DNA of 64,000 nucleotides from Abditibacteriaceae bacterium (GCA_019239895.1 JAFAZH010000014.1:1-64000), one strand, 5' to 3'. Counted from the first letter of the stretch, positions 16,753 through 28,283 are shown. Made by a program: numbers and translations. The notes: generated from the letters alone by a model not told the origin.

Positions 16753-16902
16753 TTCACCACAAAGACACAAAGAGCACAAAGAGGATAGAAGATGGAGGAT
16801 CGAGGTTAGTAACAATTAACGGTATTACAGCAATTCTCTATTTCTATCCTCTAGTCTCCATCCTCAAAATTTCCTTTGTGCCCTTTGTGTCTTTGTGGTG
16901 AA
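16753..16902. repeat. Interrupted palindrome, family A (copy 3)
   Basis: TTCACCACAAAGACACAAAG starts the left arm at 16753 and the exact reverse complement CTTTGTGTCTTTGTGGTGAA closes the element at 16902. Inside, GAGGATAGAAG and GATGGAGGA pair with matching sequences near the right arm (CTTCTATC-like and TCCATCCTC). It lies between the aminotransferase and citrate synthase genes. Confidence 0.85.
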
Positions 16903-16922
16903 TTAGAAAAGGATAAACATCA

Positions 16923-18128
16923 ATGGCAGATAATCAGGTGGATAAAGACCCTTCCAAACATCATTTGCACTCCGATGTAGCGCCGCCCAAGGTGGCGCGA
17001 GGATTAGAAGGCATTGTGGCCGCCGCGACGCAGATTGCCGAAGTGGATGGCGAACGGGGCAAACTGACCCTGCGTGGTTACGACATCAGCGAGTTATCGG
17101 GGTGCGTTTCTTTTGAAGAGGTTTGTTACCTGCTGTGGCATGGCAAATTGCCTAACCGCGCTGAACTTGACGACCTGCGCCAGCACATGAGCGCGTCGCG
17201 TGAGTTGCCCGCACCCGTCATGGCCGCCCTGCACGAACTTGCCCCCCATGCGGGGGGGATGCACATGGTGCGTATTGGCGCGTCCATGCTTTCGATTGAT
17301 GATCCTGATGTAGACAATCTCGCCCCTGAGTCCTGCCGCAAACGGGCTATTCGGCTGCAATCTCAAATGGCCTCCATCGTGGCGCATTCCTACCGGTTAA
17401 AAACCGGACGCCCCATTGTGCAGCCCAAGCCGGAGCATGGCTTAGCGCAAGGCTTCCTCTATATGCTGGATGGGCAGGAGCCTGACGAAGCCCGCACCCA
17501 GGGCCTCAACTCCTATTTTGTTGCGGTGTGCGAACACGGCTTAAACGCTTCTACTTTTACCGGGCGCGTGGTGATATCCACGAACTCCGATATGGTGTCG
17601 GCGCTAACGGCGGCGGTTTGCTCCCTTAAAGGCCCCCGGCATGGTGGTGTGCCCGGCCCGGTGCTGAAGATGCTGAATGAGATTGGCTCTCCCGAAAAAA
17701 CCGAAGCCTATATCCGCAAAGAAATTAGTGAAGGCCGACGTATTATGGGCTTTGGCCATCGCATCTATAAAGTGCGTGACCCGCGTGGCGCACTGCTCTC
17801 GGACGCTGCCGAAAAGATGGCCGAACTCACCGGCGACCGGCAACTTTTAGACCTGGCTAAATCCGTCGAAGAAACCACAGTGCGCGTGTTAGCCGAAGTC
17901 AAGCCAGGTCGTGACCTGTATGCCAACGTCGAGCTTTTCGCCGCCCTCATTCTACATGCAGTGGATGTGCCCTCGGAACTCTTCACCCCCTGTTTCGCCA
18001 TTGGCCGCACCGCAGGCTGGATCGCCCACATGATTGAGCAATTAGAAGAGACTAAGATTATCCGCCCCGAATCCGTTTATATCGGCCCGCGTGATCTCAA
18101 GTTTACGCCTATAGATGAGCGAGATTGA
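16923..18128 (+). CDS. gltA: Citrate synthase
   Basis: Condenses acetyl-CoA and oxaloacetate to citrate. The 401-residue product has GLEGIVAAATQIAEVDGERG at the N-terminus, LTLRGYDISEL, the catalytic-His region CEHGLNASTFT, GPRHGGVPGPVLKML, and the signature MGFGHRIYKVRDPRGALL containing the second active-site His and Arg, then the catalytic Asp in RDLYANVELFAALIL. The architecture is the shorter Gram-positive/archaeal dimeric type, which also includes 2-methylcitrate synthases, so the substrate call is by context: icd lies 6 kb downstream and no methylcitrate genes are seen. Confidence 0.92.
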   Translation: MADNQVDKDPSKHHLHSDVAPPKVARGLEGIVAAATQIAEVDGERGKLTLRGYDISELSGCVSFEEVCYLLWHGKLPNRAELDDLRQHMSASRELPAPVMAALHELAPHAGGMHMVRIGASMLSIDDPDVDNLAPESCRKRAIRLQSQMASIVAHSYRLKTGRPIVQPKPEHGLAQGFLYMLDGQEPDEARTQGLNSYFVAVCEHGLNASTFTGRVVISTNSDMVSALTAAVCSLKGPRHGGVPGPVLKMLNEIGSPEKTEAYIRKEISEGRRIMGFGHRIYKVRDPRGALLSDAAEKMAELTGDRQLLDLAKSVEETTVRVLAEVKPGRDLYANVELFAALILHAVDVPSELFTPCFAIGRTAGWIAHMIEQLEETKIIRPESVYIGPRDLKFTPIDERD

Positions 18129-18184
18129 CTTCGGGATTAGGGTTTGGGTATAGGGTTTACTAACCCGAGCGGGCTAAGTGGAAA

Positions 18185-18246
18185 AGCCCCCTGAACGGGG
18201 CTGAGGAGCGTTCCTGTGCGCCGGGGTAGCCCCGTTCAGGGGGCTT
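18185..18246. repeat. GC-rich hairpin after citrate synthase
   Basis: AAGCCCCCTGAACGGGGCT at 18184-18202 pairs with AGCCCCGTTCAGGGGGCTT at 18229-18247, with a 26-nt loop. Outer sequences GCGGGCTAAGTGG and CCACTGCTTTAGCGGTGGG are weakly related. There is no clear T-run, but the hairpin may still end the citrate synthase transcript; alternatively it is a further dispersed repeat. Confidence 0.7.
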
Positions 18247-18336
18247 CTCTATTCAGCCCACTGCTTTAGCGGTGGGTCTTGTTATGCCTTGGCACCTAAA
18301 ACCTATACCATAACTTCCTCTGATATAATTCCTTCC

Positions 18337-19875
18337 ATGAAGATTAAGCAAGTCTGCTTGTTCGCCGCTTTGTGTGGACTTTTATGCCTGGTGCCACATT
18401 CTCCGGCGCGTGCTAATGGTGCTTCAACTTTAGGGCAGGCAAATGCCTTAGAAATTCCTGCTGTGCCGCGTGAGTTTCGCGGCGTGTGGGTCGTTTCGGT
18501 GGGGAATGGTAACTGGCCTTCGCGCTGTGACCTCACTGCTGATCAACAGAAAGCGGAATTAATCGCCATTTTAGATCGGGCGGTGCAACTTAAGCTCAAT
18601 GCGATTGTGCTACAAATTCGTCCGGTCTCCGATGCGCTCTATAACTCGCCTAAAGAACCCTGGTCGGCCTTTTTGACAGGGCAATTGGGACAGCCACCCA
18701 ATCCGCTTTATGATCCCCTCGCCTTTGCGGTGGAAGAAGCCCACAAGCGCGGCCTGGAATTACACGCTTGGTATAACCCCTTTCGTGCCACCCTCACTGT
18801 TAAAAATGGGCCAGTTCCGCTCAACCACGTCACGCAGACGCACCCGGAATTGGTGCGGCAATATGGGAAAGACCTATGGCTTGATCCGGGTGAGCCTGGC
18901 TCGACTAATTATGTGCTATCGGTAGTGCAGGACATTGTGCGTCGCTATGACATTGATGGCATTCATATTGATGACTATTTTTATCCTTACGTCATCAAAG
19001 ATGCCAACAAAAATAATGTAGATTTTCCTGACGACGCGACTTACCAGAATTATGTGCAGGGCGGCGGCACGCTCACTCGCCACGACTGGCGGCGCGATAA
19101 CATTAACAACTTCGTGCGGCGTTTTTATGAGATGGTCAAAGCCGAGAAGCCCTGGGTCAAGGTTGGCATCAGCCCTTTTGGTATCTGGCGACCGAAGAAT
19201 CCACCCAGTGTTGAGGGCATGGACGCTTACGAAGAAATCTATGCCGACTCCAAGTTGTGGCTCAACAAGGGTTGGGCGGACTATTTCGCGCCCCAGCTCT
19301 ACTGGGCCATTGCTGCCCCTAAACAAAGCTACCCCGACCTGCTCAAATGGTGGACGGAGCAGAACACGCAGCATCGTAATTTGTGGGTGGGTAATTATAC
19401 AGGCCGTTTATCTTTTACCGACCCCAAGACCAGCTTTAAGCTGGAAGAAATCCCTGCGCAAGTGCAGGCGACCCGCAATCAACCGGGGGCGACTGGCAAT
19501 ATCCACTTCGATATGGACGTATTGATGAAGAACCAGGATTTAGCCAATCTCCTGATGCAAGGGGTCTATGCTCAACCGGCCCTGGTGCCTGCCTCGCCCT
19601 GGTTGGACAGCGTGCCCCCGGCCCAGCCTAAACTCAACTTAACCAAGACGACCAATGGCACGAGCCTAAATTGGCAGGCAGGCAACGAGGAACCCGTCTG
19701 GCAGTGGGTGCTGCAAACCCATCGCAACGGTGCCTGGACTACAGAAATATTACCCACGCAAACACTTAATCGCAGTTGGCCAAGTGATGCCAATAAGTCT
19801 GATATGATCGCTGTATCCGCTGTAGACCGTTGCGGTAATCAAAGCATTCCAGCTATTGTGCGGCTTAATGAGTAG
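18337..19875 (+). CDS. Secreted GHL10-type glycosyl-hydrolase-like protein
   Basis: The 512-residue product has a signal peptide (MKIKQVCLFAALCGLLCLVP, cleavage after ARA near residue 26) and then a GHL10/DUF187 barrel. Family marks are EFRGVWVVSVGNGNWPS, LKLNAIVLQIRPVSDALYNS, GLELHAWYNPFRAT, YDIDGIHIDDYFYPY, VKVGISPFGIWRP and WADYFAPQLYWAI. A short beta-sandwich-like C-terminal domain follows from about residue 415. Members are thought to act on peptidoglycan or other envelope glycans. The ATG at 18337 is preferred over the upstream in-frame start because the signal peptide begins there; TATAAT at 18324 lies very close upstream, so the transcript may have almost no leader. Confidence 0.88.
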   Translation: MKIKQVCLFAALCGLLCLVPHSPARANGASTLGQANALEIPAVPREFRGVWVVSVGNGNWPSRCDLTADQQKAELIAILDRAVQLKLNAIVLQIRPVSDALYNSPKEPWSAFLTGQLGQPPNPLYDPLAFAVEEAHKRGLELHAWYNPFRATLTVKNGPVPLNHVTQTHPELVRQYGKDLWLDPGEPGSTNYVLSVVQDIVRRYDIDGIHIDDYFYPYVIKDANKNNVDFPDDATYQNYVQGGGTLTRHDWRRDNINNFVRRFYEMVKAEKPWVKVGISPFGIWRPKNPPSVEGMDAYEEIYADSKLWLNKGWADYFAPQLYWAIAAPKQSYPDLLKWWTEQNTQHRNLWVGNYTGRLSFTDPKTSFKLEEIPAQVQATRNQPGATGNIHFDMDVLMKNQDLANLLMQGVYAQPALVPASPWLDSVPPAQPKLNLTKTTNGTSLNWQAGNEEPVWQWVLQTHRNGAWTTEILPTQTLNRSWPSDANKSDMIAVSAVDRCGNQSIPAIVRLNE

Positions 19876-20082
19876 TCCAGCGCAGGAATTCATGCAGCGA
19901 GGATAGTGCTTGGTGTCCACTGTACGGGCGCTATATGCATTCTGCGTTAGATAATTTTGCATAGCTCACCTAAGAATCTAACCCCAGAGTTCCCCTTGAC
20001 TGAAAGCTGAGAGTAGAATACGAATTTTGCTTCGGTATATAAAGGGCTTGATTTGGTTTTTAGCATCTAAGGGGGAATGCAC

Positions 20083-23000
20083 ATGGCATTTTGGCGCATC
20101 CATTTAATCAAAGTCGTCCTTGCTGTGTTCATGCCGCTACTATGGGGACGCTTGGGCTGGTCAGCGGAAAACCCTATTGTTCCCCGCGTCATTAAGGGGT
20201 TTGCCACGACGCACAGCGGCACGCCGGTGGCGGGAGTAGTTCTCTACTTGCTCGATTTACCCCCCAGCCAAATCAAGGGCGGGTAGTGACTGATGCCCAA
20301 GGCCGTTTCGTCTGGACAGTGCCGCCGGACGTGGCCTGGAACGTGCCGCAAGATACTTCTCCAGGGAACGAGGCTCTCGCCTGCTATGCGCTGCCTCTTG
20401 GCCCAGGTTGGCAGGCACGAGTGGCGCTGGCCCCACACTATGATGCCATTGGCGGTCCGCGCACCTTGATGGAAAAGGCTACGCGGCGCTGTGCTACACG
20501 TTGGGTGCGCGCTGGAGCGAACTCAGAGTTGGCTGTGGTGCTGCCAGACGCGGGGTGGATCAACGTATTGGTGCGTGCCCCTGACGGGCAAGCCTTATTG
20601 CAGCACGCGGTTCAGGTTGTCGTGCCGGATACCTTCGCAAATTATGCTGGCGCAGTCGTGTATGAAGGGACGACTGATACCACAGGGCACTTGCATTTGC
20701 GATTCTATCCGGGCCTGCGACGGTTCCGTGTATTCGTCCCTGGTGTTGGTTTTGGTTCTACCGGCATGGTGGAAGTTCTGCCAGGACGAGAAGCAACGGC
20801 TCAAATGCCGCCACTGGCACGTTTTGCCCGTGTCTCCGGCACCGTTGCGCCCAGCCTGATACGCGCAGGCGCATACGTCTCTCTGGATGACTCTTTTGCG
20901 GATGAGCATAAATGGTATAACCCGCACGCTGTTGTAGACGAACAGGGTCATTTCATGCTGGATGGCGTCCTGCCCGGCGAGCATCTCCTGACCTTAGTGG
21001 GTAGTCAACAACCTGCGACTGCCATAAGCCTGATGGTGTCGCCTGGTGAGCAGGTCACGGGCCTTGTCTTGTCACCACCCTCCACTGATAACAAGAGCAT
21101 GAGTTTTAATCCGAGGCCATTGCAAACGGCAAACAAGGCTGAAACTGCCAAGCCCTTAGTGCATGGACGGGTGACGGATGTGACAGGTAAACCTATTGCC
21201 GGGGCTGATGTCTACGCAATATGCTCTTATGACGGTGGAATTCGACAATACCAACAAGTAGTAGCTGGTAAAACGGGACAAGATGGCACCTATCGCATCT
21301 CTGATCTGCCCATTGGCATGAGCGGCCCGACTGTTTCCCTTGTGGCTGGCCATGCAGGGTATCCAATTGCTCTAGCCTCCGCCCAGGGTGAGGCTCATGA
21401 GGCGTCTGCTACGGGAGCTATCTCCACCGGTCTTGGTGCAGTTCCTACGACGTTTCATGGCGATCTGGTATTGCCTGTAGGTCATCCCGGACTGGCAGTG
21501 CAGGTGCTGCGGGCAGGCAAACCTCAAACCGGTGTGGCCGTGCGCCTGACGCCACAGTCGGGAACGGGGCTGTTTGATCGTTTTTACGTTGGCTCATCAC
21601 ACGGCCCTGCCAGCCAACGCGTGGAGAACCTCTTAGAACCGTCAGCCACGACCAATGCCAATGGCGAGGCACACTTCACTGATTTAACCCCTGGCTTGTG
21701 GAACATTAGCGCAACAGATGGTCAAGCTAACGCACTAGATTCGATAGGCCGATGGAATGGCGGCACGGCTCCGACCTCGGCCTTCAACATCAGCACGGGT
21801 ATCATTGTCGGGAGTGGCCCAACTCGTCACTTCATACTGAGCATTTATCCTCAACCCAATGAGGTGGCCTTCCAGGTATTAGACCCCAAAGGGCGACCTC
21901 TGGCCAACTCGTCGGTTGCCTTTGAATATGGACTGGCGGTAGTTGCAAATGGTGCCTCTACCAGTGCTAAGGTGGATCAGCAGGGTGTCAGCAAGTATAG
22001 TTTCGAGCAGCCTGGCCTGTGGCGCATTCTGACTCGTTTCCGTGATAGCAAGTTAGAATCCATTCCCGCCTCCGCTGAGCCGTTTTACCAAGGTAGCGCG
22101 GTGTTAGCAGTATCACCTGCACAACCTCATGGGCAACCCGTTGTCATCCACAGCGTCCGACGTGGGCCAGGGCGCATTCGCGTGCGTCTCCTGGACGAAG
22201 CGTGCCGCCCCGCTACTGGCGCGGTCTACATTGGTGATGACTTTGAAAATGCCCGCTATGCCGCTTCCATTAATGCCAAGACACCTGGTGTAGCATCGCC
22301 AAATATGGCATCCACTAACATATCTAGACCTGACGTTTCTGGTGAGATCATCTTTCCCGATATGGCATCGGGGAATTATCAACTGCGGGCGAACTATGCT
22401 GACCAGGCCACTGCGCCTAACCTGGGACGCGATGATGAGCCACTCCCTACTGATGCAGTTCTCACCGCAGTGAAGCTGTTGGCTCCTCAGACAGTTGTTG
22501 TGAAATCGAATGAAACAAGTCTGGTCACGTTCAGCCCGCAGACGCAGGGTTATGTCAAAGGGAAAGTGGCGACCCCCGATGCGCCTAGCAACTATGCGAT
22601 GTATATCCCGTATTACTCGGATATGCACCCAATTGTGCGTTACAACCGGAAAACTGGCGAGTTTGTGGCCGGGCCATTTGCGTCCGGGAAGACCCGGCTC
22701 CATGTCCAGCCCTATAGTTCCACACCGGGTGGCCCGCCAGCAACAGGACAAGATTTTTGGGTGGAAGTAGTGGGTGGGCAAGTGACCCACACTGTACTCA
22801 CGTTCCATCAGGAGCCGACCACTGTCCCTGCTAACAACACTGAGTCCGTACTGACCATGAGCGGGATATTCTCCTCGAACCGCCACAGCCCTCTGGTGGG
22901 CCAGGTGTTGATGCCAGACGGCAAGACTCCGGCTTGGGGTGCGCGAGCGGCTCTCGTGGTGCCGCAGACCTGGCAACCGATACAGATGGCGAGAACCGAT

Positions 23001-23771
23001 GCGCTGGGGCGGCTGAATGTAGCGGATTATTGGTATACAGGCGAGGCACCTGCAACCCCGCCTGCTGGCAGTCCAACTGAGCCAGTCCTGGTGACTTGGC
23101 TGCCCGGCTCCAATGGGGCGACAGTGGTGCCTTATGTCGCTAATCAGCCACCACGCCTGGTGCTACCCGTGCCCATTGCAGTGCGGGGCCATGTTACTGT
23201 AGGTGGTCAACCAGTGACTGGCTTGTCTTCTTCCTTTCGTGTCCTGGCAGCATATCAAGGACGGGGTAAGTTGAACTCGATCTTGAGCGTTATGGTGACA
23301 GCCCAAGCCGATGGTTCATTTGAGTTGGCTGGTCTGACTCCAGGCACTTACGAGGTGCAAGCGTGTCGGGATGGTATCTGGCTGTCGCAAAGCCAATCTA
23401 TGGTTGTGGGGCGCAGTGCGCTAACGCCCTTGACGCTTGACATCGCTCCCCCCGGTGCACCGGTTCTAGTTCACTTAGTGAATACCCAGGGTAAATCGCT
23501 GCTCAATCGCCAATTGAGGGTGTTACGCCCATCAGGGCCACTGACGAGTGCACTGTGGCCGCAGACCCTTACTACTGACTCTACTGATGTGGTGAGGTTA
23601 GAAGGTCTGGAAGTCGGGGTGCATCAACTCGATATTGCTCCTCAGTCTGCTGGAGAGATACGCTCTAATCCAGCAGGAGACCCCGCGCCACAGCACACGG
23701 CACCTATTCGTGTTAAGCCATTCAGAGCTGATATTTCGCCCACATCGGAGACGATAGTTGTACACGATTAA
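20083..23771 (+). CDS. Large secreted protein with carboxypeptidase-regulatory-like domains, frameshifted
   Basis: Two overlapping frames form one gene of about 1,230 codons. The first part (20083-20286) gives a signal peptide (FWRIHLIKVVLAVFMPLLWG) and the start of a CarboxypepD_reg-like domain, TTHSGTPVAGVVLYLLDLPP, then a stop at 20284. The second frame continues the same domain as NQGRVVTDAQGRFVWTVPPD. Adding one C to the C6 run at 20260-20265 joins them seamlessly. The remainder contains repeated beta-sandwich domains with the G-x-V-x-D-x2-G-x-P-(I/L)-x-G-A-x-V pattern, for example GRVTDVTGKPIAGADVYA and QDGTYRISDLPIG. It probably acts in the envelope or outside the cell. A strong AGGGGGA precedes the ATG at 20083. 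Confidence 0.75.
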
Positions 23772-23942
23772 CCTCTCTGATGTTCATATTATTGGATAAC
23801 TTCTCTACGTCAAATTTAGTCACATGCAGCAAAAAATCTCCATTCATTGTAGAATGAAAAGACAGCATAGCTTCCAAGCGTGTCCTGAAATATGGCCAGA
23901 GCAGGCCAACAAAATCTTAAGAGAAGACGAGTAAAGCAAGCG

Positions 23943-25238
23943 ATGACTCCAACTACAGGCGAGAAGATTAGAATTGAAGACAGCAAGCTGATTGTGCCAG
24001 ATAATCCAATCATTCCTTTCGTGCGCGGCGACGGCACGGGGCCGGATATTTGGGCGGCTTCTGAGAAGGTATTTGATGCTGCCGTGCAGAAAGCTTATGG
24101 TGGCTCGCGCAAGATTACCTGGCACGAAGTGTTCGCGGGTGAAACGGCTTTTCAAAAATTTGATAACTGGTTGCCCGATGAAACCGTCGAAGCCTTTCGG
24201 GAATACCTTGTCGGCATCAAAGGCCCGCTCACCACACCCGTGGGCGGCGGCATCCGCAGCTTAAATGTGGCCCTGCGGCAGATGTTGGATTTGTACGTCT
24301 GCTTGCGTCCCGTGCGCTATTTCAAGGGCACGCCCTCGCCGGTCAAAAATCCTGAGAAAGTGAATATGGTGATCTTCCGCGAGAACACCGAAGACATCTA
24401 TGCCGGGTTAGATTACCAGGCAGGCTCGGAAGAGGCGATTAAGCTTTTATTGTTCCTGCGCAACGAAATCCCCGCTGACTTCAAGAAGATCCGCTTTGGC
24501 GAAGCCTCCCCGGAAAGGGTGGGGTTGGGCATCAAACCTGTCAGTCGCCCCGGTACAGATCGTTTGGTGGCAGCGGCAGTACGCTATGCGATTGAGAACA
24601 AGCGCAAAAGCGTGACTTTTGTGCATAAGGGCAACATCATGAAGTACACCGAAGGTGCCTTCCGTGACTGGGGTTACGGCATCGTGCGTAAGGAGTTCGC
24701 TGACCAGACTTATACCTGGGCGCAGTGGGAAGAGACTAAAGCGACAAAAGGTGAGAAGGCCGCTAATGCCGAGCAAAAACGAGAATTGGCTGCTGGTAAG
24801 GTATTGGTCAAAGATGCCATTGCTGACATTACTTTGCAACAGGTGCTAACACGCCCTGATGATTTCGATGTCATTGCCACCTTAAACTTGAATGGTGACT
24901 ATCTTAGCGATGCCCTCGCGGCCCAAGTCGGTGGCATCGGCATTGCGCCAGGGGGCAATATTAATTTCCTGACAGGCCACGCCATCTTCGAGGCCACGCA
25001 TGGCACGGCTCCCAAATATGCGGGGCTCGATAAAGTCAATCCTGGCTCAGTAATTCTATCGGGTGAGATGATGCTCGGTTACTTGGGGTGGCGCGAGGCT
25101 GCTGACCTGATTATTAAAGGTCTAGATGGCGCGATTGCTTCCAAACGTGTGACTTACGACTTTGCCCGCCTCATGCGCGGCGCAACCGAGATTAAATGCT
25201 CTGAGTTTGGCCAGAACATTATTGACCACATGGAGTAA
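23943..25238 (+). CDS. icd: Isocitrate dehydrogenase (NADP-type)
   Basis: Oxidatively decarboxylates isocitrate to 2-oxoglutarate. Marks in the 431-residue product: [14 protein letters not shown] at the N-terminus, [19 protein letters not shown] (phosphorylation-loop region), [59 protein letters not shown] with the metal-binding Asp, and [13 protein letters not shown] for the cofactor. The bulky length and HGTAPK-Y pattern fit E. coli-type NADP enzymes. The frame is open from 23892, but the additional 17 residues are basic and not family-like, so the ATG at 23943 is used. With citrate synthase it indicates an oxidative TCA branch. Confidence 0.94.
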   Translation: MTPTTGEKIRIEDSKLIVPDNPIIPFVRGDGTGPDIWAASEKVFDAAVQKAYGGSRKITWHEVFAGETAFQKFDNWLPDETVEAFREYLVGIKGPLTTPVGGGIRSLNVALRQMLDLYVCLRPVRYFKGTPSPVKNPEKVNMVIFRENTEDIYAGLDYQAGSEEAIKLLLFLRNEIPADFKKIRFGEASPERVGLGIKPVSRPGTDRLVAAAVRYAIENKRKSVTFVHKGNIMKYTEGAFRDWGYGIVRKEFADQTYTWAQWEETKATKGEKAANAEQKRELAAGKVLVKDAIADITLQQVLTRPDDFDVIATLNLNGDYLSDALAAQVGGIGIAPGGNINFLTGHAIFEATHGTAPKYAGLDKVNPGSVILSGEMMLGYLGWREAADLIIKGLDGAIASKRVTYDFARLMRGATEIKCSEFGQNIIDHME

Positions 25239-25430
25239 AGCCAATTTTAATGGAACGCAAAGCTTCGCTACGCTAATTTCATGCGCTATTTGAACTATAT
25301 TGTTAATTAAATGGTGTGGGCTGGCGTTGCAGAGCATAGCGTAACTTCGTTTTGCGTCCTATTATTTTGAATAGAGTCCCCAAGATGTTGGAGTGACTTC
25401 AAGTGTAAGGGCTTGCAGGTGGCAACTCCT

Positions 25431-28283
25431 ATGCGCAACCCGCGCCCATTAGAATCTCAAGACGTGCATTCGTATAACGCCCTGCTTCGCGTGGGGCGTT
25501 TTCGCTTGTGGCTGTGCGTTCTCATCAGCCTGTGGTTAGGGCTTTTCTGGTCTCTGCCGCCTGCATTAGATCAGGAGCAACCCACCTCGCAGGCGGAATC
25601 GCACACGACACACAGGGCAAAGCGTCGCAAAAGGATTATTGCTGACTCTCCAACGCCCCAAGACACTGCTACTCCAGCAGCCAGTGACACGCCCAACAGT
25701 GATGCTACCCCTAACAGCGATGCCACGCCACAAGCAACGGCAACCAACACTGCAACGCCTGCTGCATCGCCCTCTGCATCCAACTCGGCCACACCTGCAA
25801 CGCCAGTGCCGCTGGTTACGCCCGCTCCTTTCAATGCTATCAGTAGTGAAGTGCCGCGCGGTTTTGGCCGCACCGTGATTGTGGTACTGGGCGGCGTATC
25901 ATGGGGTGAGTGGGCTGGCCTTAGCGCAGGCACCAGCACGCTGACACCTGGATTTAAGCAGATTCTGGAAGAGGGTGCCCTGGCCGCCGCGCGTTTACCG
26001 GGTGAGGCTGCTGAGGGGGCCAGCGTTGATGATTTTGAAAAACCTCAACGCCAATCTCTCCCAATGGAAGCGATTTCGTCAGCCCTCTTACGGGCAGCGG
26101 CGGTGCTTTCCGCAGGCGCCACCAAAAACTTGCCACATTCCATTCCTGCTGTAGCGGCCTTAACCCTGGGGGCGGGAGAACATCTCAATGTGCAGTCGCC
26201 CTCATACGAAGAGGCCCCATCAGAGGTGGTCTATGCGCGGCGCACCGATTTTTCCGCTGCGCCGGAAGCCCTCTTAAACCTGGGTTGGGGTGCCTTGAAT
26301 GCTGCGCCCAATGTGGGGCCGGATGAGTTAGCCCACTCAACTTGTGGCGCTCTGGGCGATGCTGTCCATCAAGCGGGGGGACGCACGGCGGCGCTGGGTT
26401 CAGCCGATACCAGTTATCTGCGCGGGCGTGGCCTGCTGTTGCGTGAATGGGCCTTAGTCGGAGAGAATGGGCAAGGCATCGTGGATGGCGGAGATGTCTC
26501 ACGCCAATTGCTGGCCCGCGATGCCACTGCGCCTTTTGGTCTGCGCACCAATGCCCGCGCGTTACTGGCTGCTTTCGATGCGGCTTTGCAAGATGATAAA
26601 ACGGCTCTTATTACGGTGGAGTGGGGCGACACCCGGCGGGCCGCGCTCTATGCGCCCTGGTGCAGCCCCCAGACAGCGGCCCGCCATCGCCGTGATGCAC
26701 TGTTGCGTGCTGACGCCTGGTTGCGCGCGATGCTGACGCGCTTGACGGACGTGCGCCGTGATCGCCTGGTGGTATTAGCTGTGCCTGACCTTGATACAAC
26801 TCAGCCACAATGGTTGCCGCTCGTTTTGTGGCGTCCCCTGCGCGGTGGGCAGGGGGCATTGCTGCAAATGAATCACGATGGTCAAGGCCCCGGCATTGTT
26901 TCCCTCGAAAATGTCTTCTCCACGCTCTTAGAGCGGCTGAATGTGCCGCCCGCCCCTGGTAGCGCGGGAGTCTTAGTTGAAACCGGCAAACCGGCAGCGG
27001 CTTCTAAACGCCTGGCCCGCCTGCTCGCTCTGCAAGCAGGCGTGGAATGGCTGGATGCCGCGCGTGCTCCCAGTCAAGGTCTCTGGGATTGTTGTTTTGT
27101 GCTAACCATGCTGCTTTCATTGGGCCTGTTAATGCAGCAGGTGAGTGTTGGTCAACTATACACAAATAGCCCGTCTCAAACTGCAACCAACGGTGACGCC
27201 ACCAGGCAGGGCCGACAATGGGCGCATAGCGGCTGGTTTCTGGTGATGCTCTTGCCCCTGCTGGGATGGCTGGTGGGGCCATGCCTGGAAGCCACCTGGC
27301 GTTTCGGCCACTTAACCAGTAATGTTGAAACTTCCAGTAGTCAGGCGGGTGCTGGCACGGATTGGAAGTTGGTGCTTTCTTTATTGGGCGTGGCGCTACT
27401 GATTTTAGGCGTGCTGGCCTTGGCGCGTAAGATGTTTGGCCGCGTACGACTCCGTGCTGTCGGCATTGGTTTGACCTGGATAATTCTGACCCTTATAGGA
27501 CTGCTGCTGGGTGGCTTTGCTTTGCCGTGGAATGCCTTATTAGGGTCTTCACTGCTCAACAATCCTACCACACGCATCGGCGACCTGTGGGCACTCTTGC
27601 TGATCTCCGCCACACTCCTCGGAGTCGCCGGGCTAACCCAACCATCATTCCACGATGTCTTCCCCACAGGTGATAAGACTTCCACCAGAAAGGGCAGCGA
27701 AGTGGCGTTAGAATCGCGCCGTGTCATCAATCTCCGGCCAGCCGCGTTATGGATGATCGTCGTGACTCTCTTGTTGCTATCGGGTGGGTGGGGTGGCTGT
27801 AATCCAGCGGCGGCGGTGGTGGCGGCCCTGGGCTTTAGCGCAATGTGGCTGCGTTTATGGCTGGAGCGTGCCGAACGTGCTCATCGCCTGCGCGTACGTC
27901 GTGCGGCGACCATGACTATTGCCGCCTTAGCTATTTTGCTGCTCTGGCAACGCGGCGGTTGGACACTGGTTGAAACTTCCCTATCAAATTGGTGGCCTGG
28001 CTGGTTAGCGACCTGGCACCTCGTCTGGTGGGACATCGCCTTTGCCACTACTTTATTAGCCACCATTATGTTGCTTATCTGGCTGCGCCCTATTCTGCGC
28101 GTCTATTTGCAATCCCGCTATTCCTTCCGCGCCATGCTGTTAGGCACCAGCATCGCCGCCTTAGCCGCACTACTACTCTTTGGTTCTTATGGTCCGCCAC
28201 TGATTGCACTTTATACTCTTGGGGCTGCTATCTATGAATTAATGGGCATCTCTCCTGCGGGAGTAAAAAATATAACAGCCTGA
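25431..28283 (+). CDS. Large membrane protein with alkaline-phosphatase-like ectodomain, hypothetical
   Basis: The 950-residue product has one N-terminal membrane segment (WLCVLISLWLGLFWSLPP, near residue 27), a low-complexity linker rich in Ala/Thr/Pro/Ser with repeated PNSDAT, then a globular region of about 430 residues. That region begins RTVIVVLGGVSWGEWAGLSA and includes ALITVEWGDTRR and DRLVVLAVPDLDTTQPQW, a layout reminiscent of alkaline-phosphatase/sulfatase folds but without a clear catalytic motif. The C-terminal 340 residues contain about eight membrane helices. AGGTGG 8 bp before the ATG at 25431 supports this start over the TTG at 25413. The function is unknown; an envelope role is likely. 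Confidence 0.65.
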   Translation: MRNPRPLESQDVHSYNALLRVGRFRLWLCVLISLWLGLFWSLPPALDQEQPTSQAESHTTHRAKRRKRIIADSPTPQDTATPAASDTPNSDATPNSDATPQATATNTATPAASPSASNSATPATPVPLVTPAPFNAISSEVPRGFGRTVIVVLGGVSWGEWAGLSAGTSTLTPGFKQILEEGALAAARLPGEAAEGASVDDFEKPQRQSLPMEAISSALLRAAAVLSAGATKNLPHSIPAVAALTLGAGEHLNVQSPSYEEAPSEVVYARRTDFSAAPEALLNLGWGALNAAPNVGPDELAHSTCGALGDAVHQAGGRTAALGSADTSYLRGRGLLLREWALVGENGQGIVDGGDVSRQLLARDATAPFGLRTNARALLAAFDAALQDDKTALITVEWGDTRRAALYAPWCSPQTAARHRRDALLRADAWLRAMLTRLTDVRRDRLVVLAVPDLDTTQPQWLPLVLWRPLRGGQGALLQMNHDGQGPGIVSLENVFSTLLERLNVPPAPGSAGVLVETGKPAAASKRLARLLALQAGVEWLDAARAPSQGLWDCCFVLTMLLSLGLLMQQVSVGQLYTNSPSQTATNGDATRQGRQWAHSGWFLVMLLPLLGWLVGPCLEATWRFGHLTSNVETSSSQAGAGTDWKLVLSLLGVALLILGVLALARKMFGRVRLRAVGIGLTWIILTLIGLLLGGFALPWNALLGSSLLNNPTTRIGDLWALLLISATLLGVAGLTQPSFHDVFPTGDKTSTRKGSEVALESRRVINLRPAALWMIVVTLLLLSGGWGGCNPAAAVVAALGFSAMWLRLWLERAERAHRLRVRRAATMTIAALAILLLWQRGGWTLVETSLSNWWPGWLATWHLVWWDIAFATTLLATIMLLIWLRPILRVYLQSRYSFRAMLLGTSIAALAALLLFGSYGPPLIALYTLGAAIYELMGISPAGVKNITA

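Noticed and set aside
18324-18336. TATAAT just before the GHL10 gene as proof of a leaderless transcript
   Set aside because: No -35 element at proper spacing (TTGGCA is 29 bp away), so it is only mentioned as a possibility.
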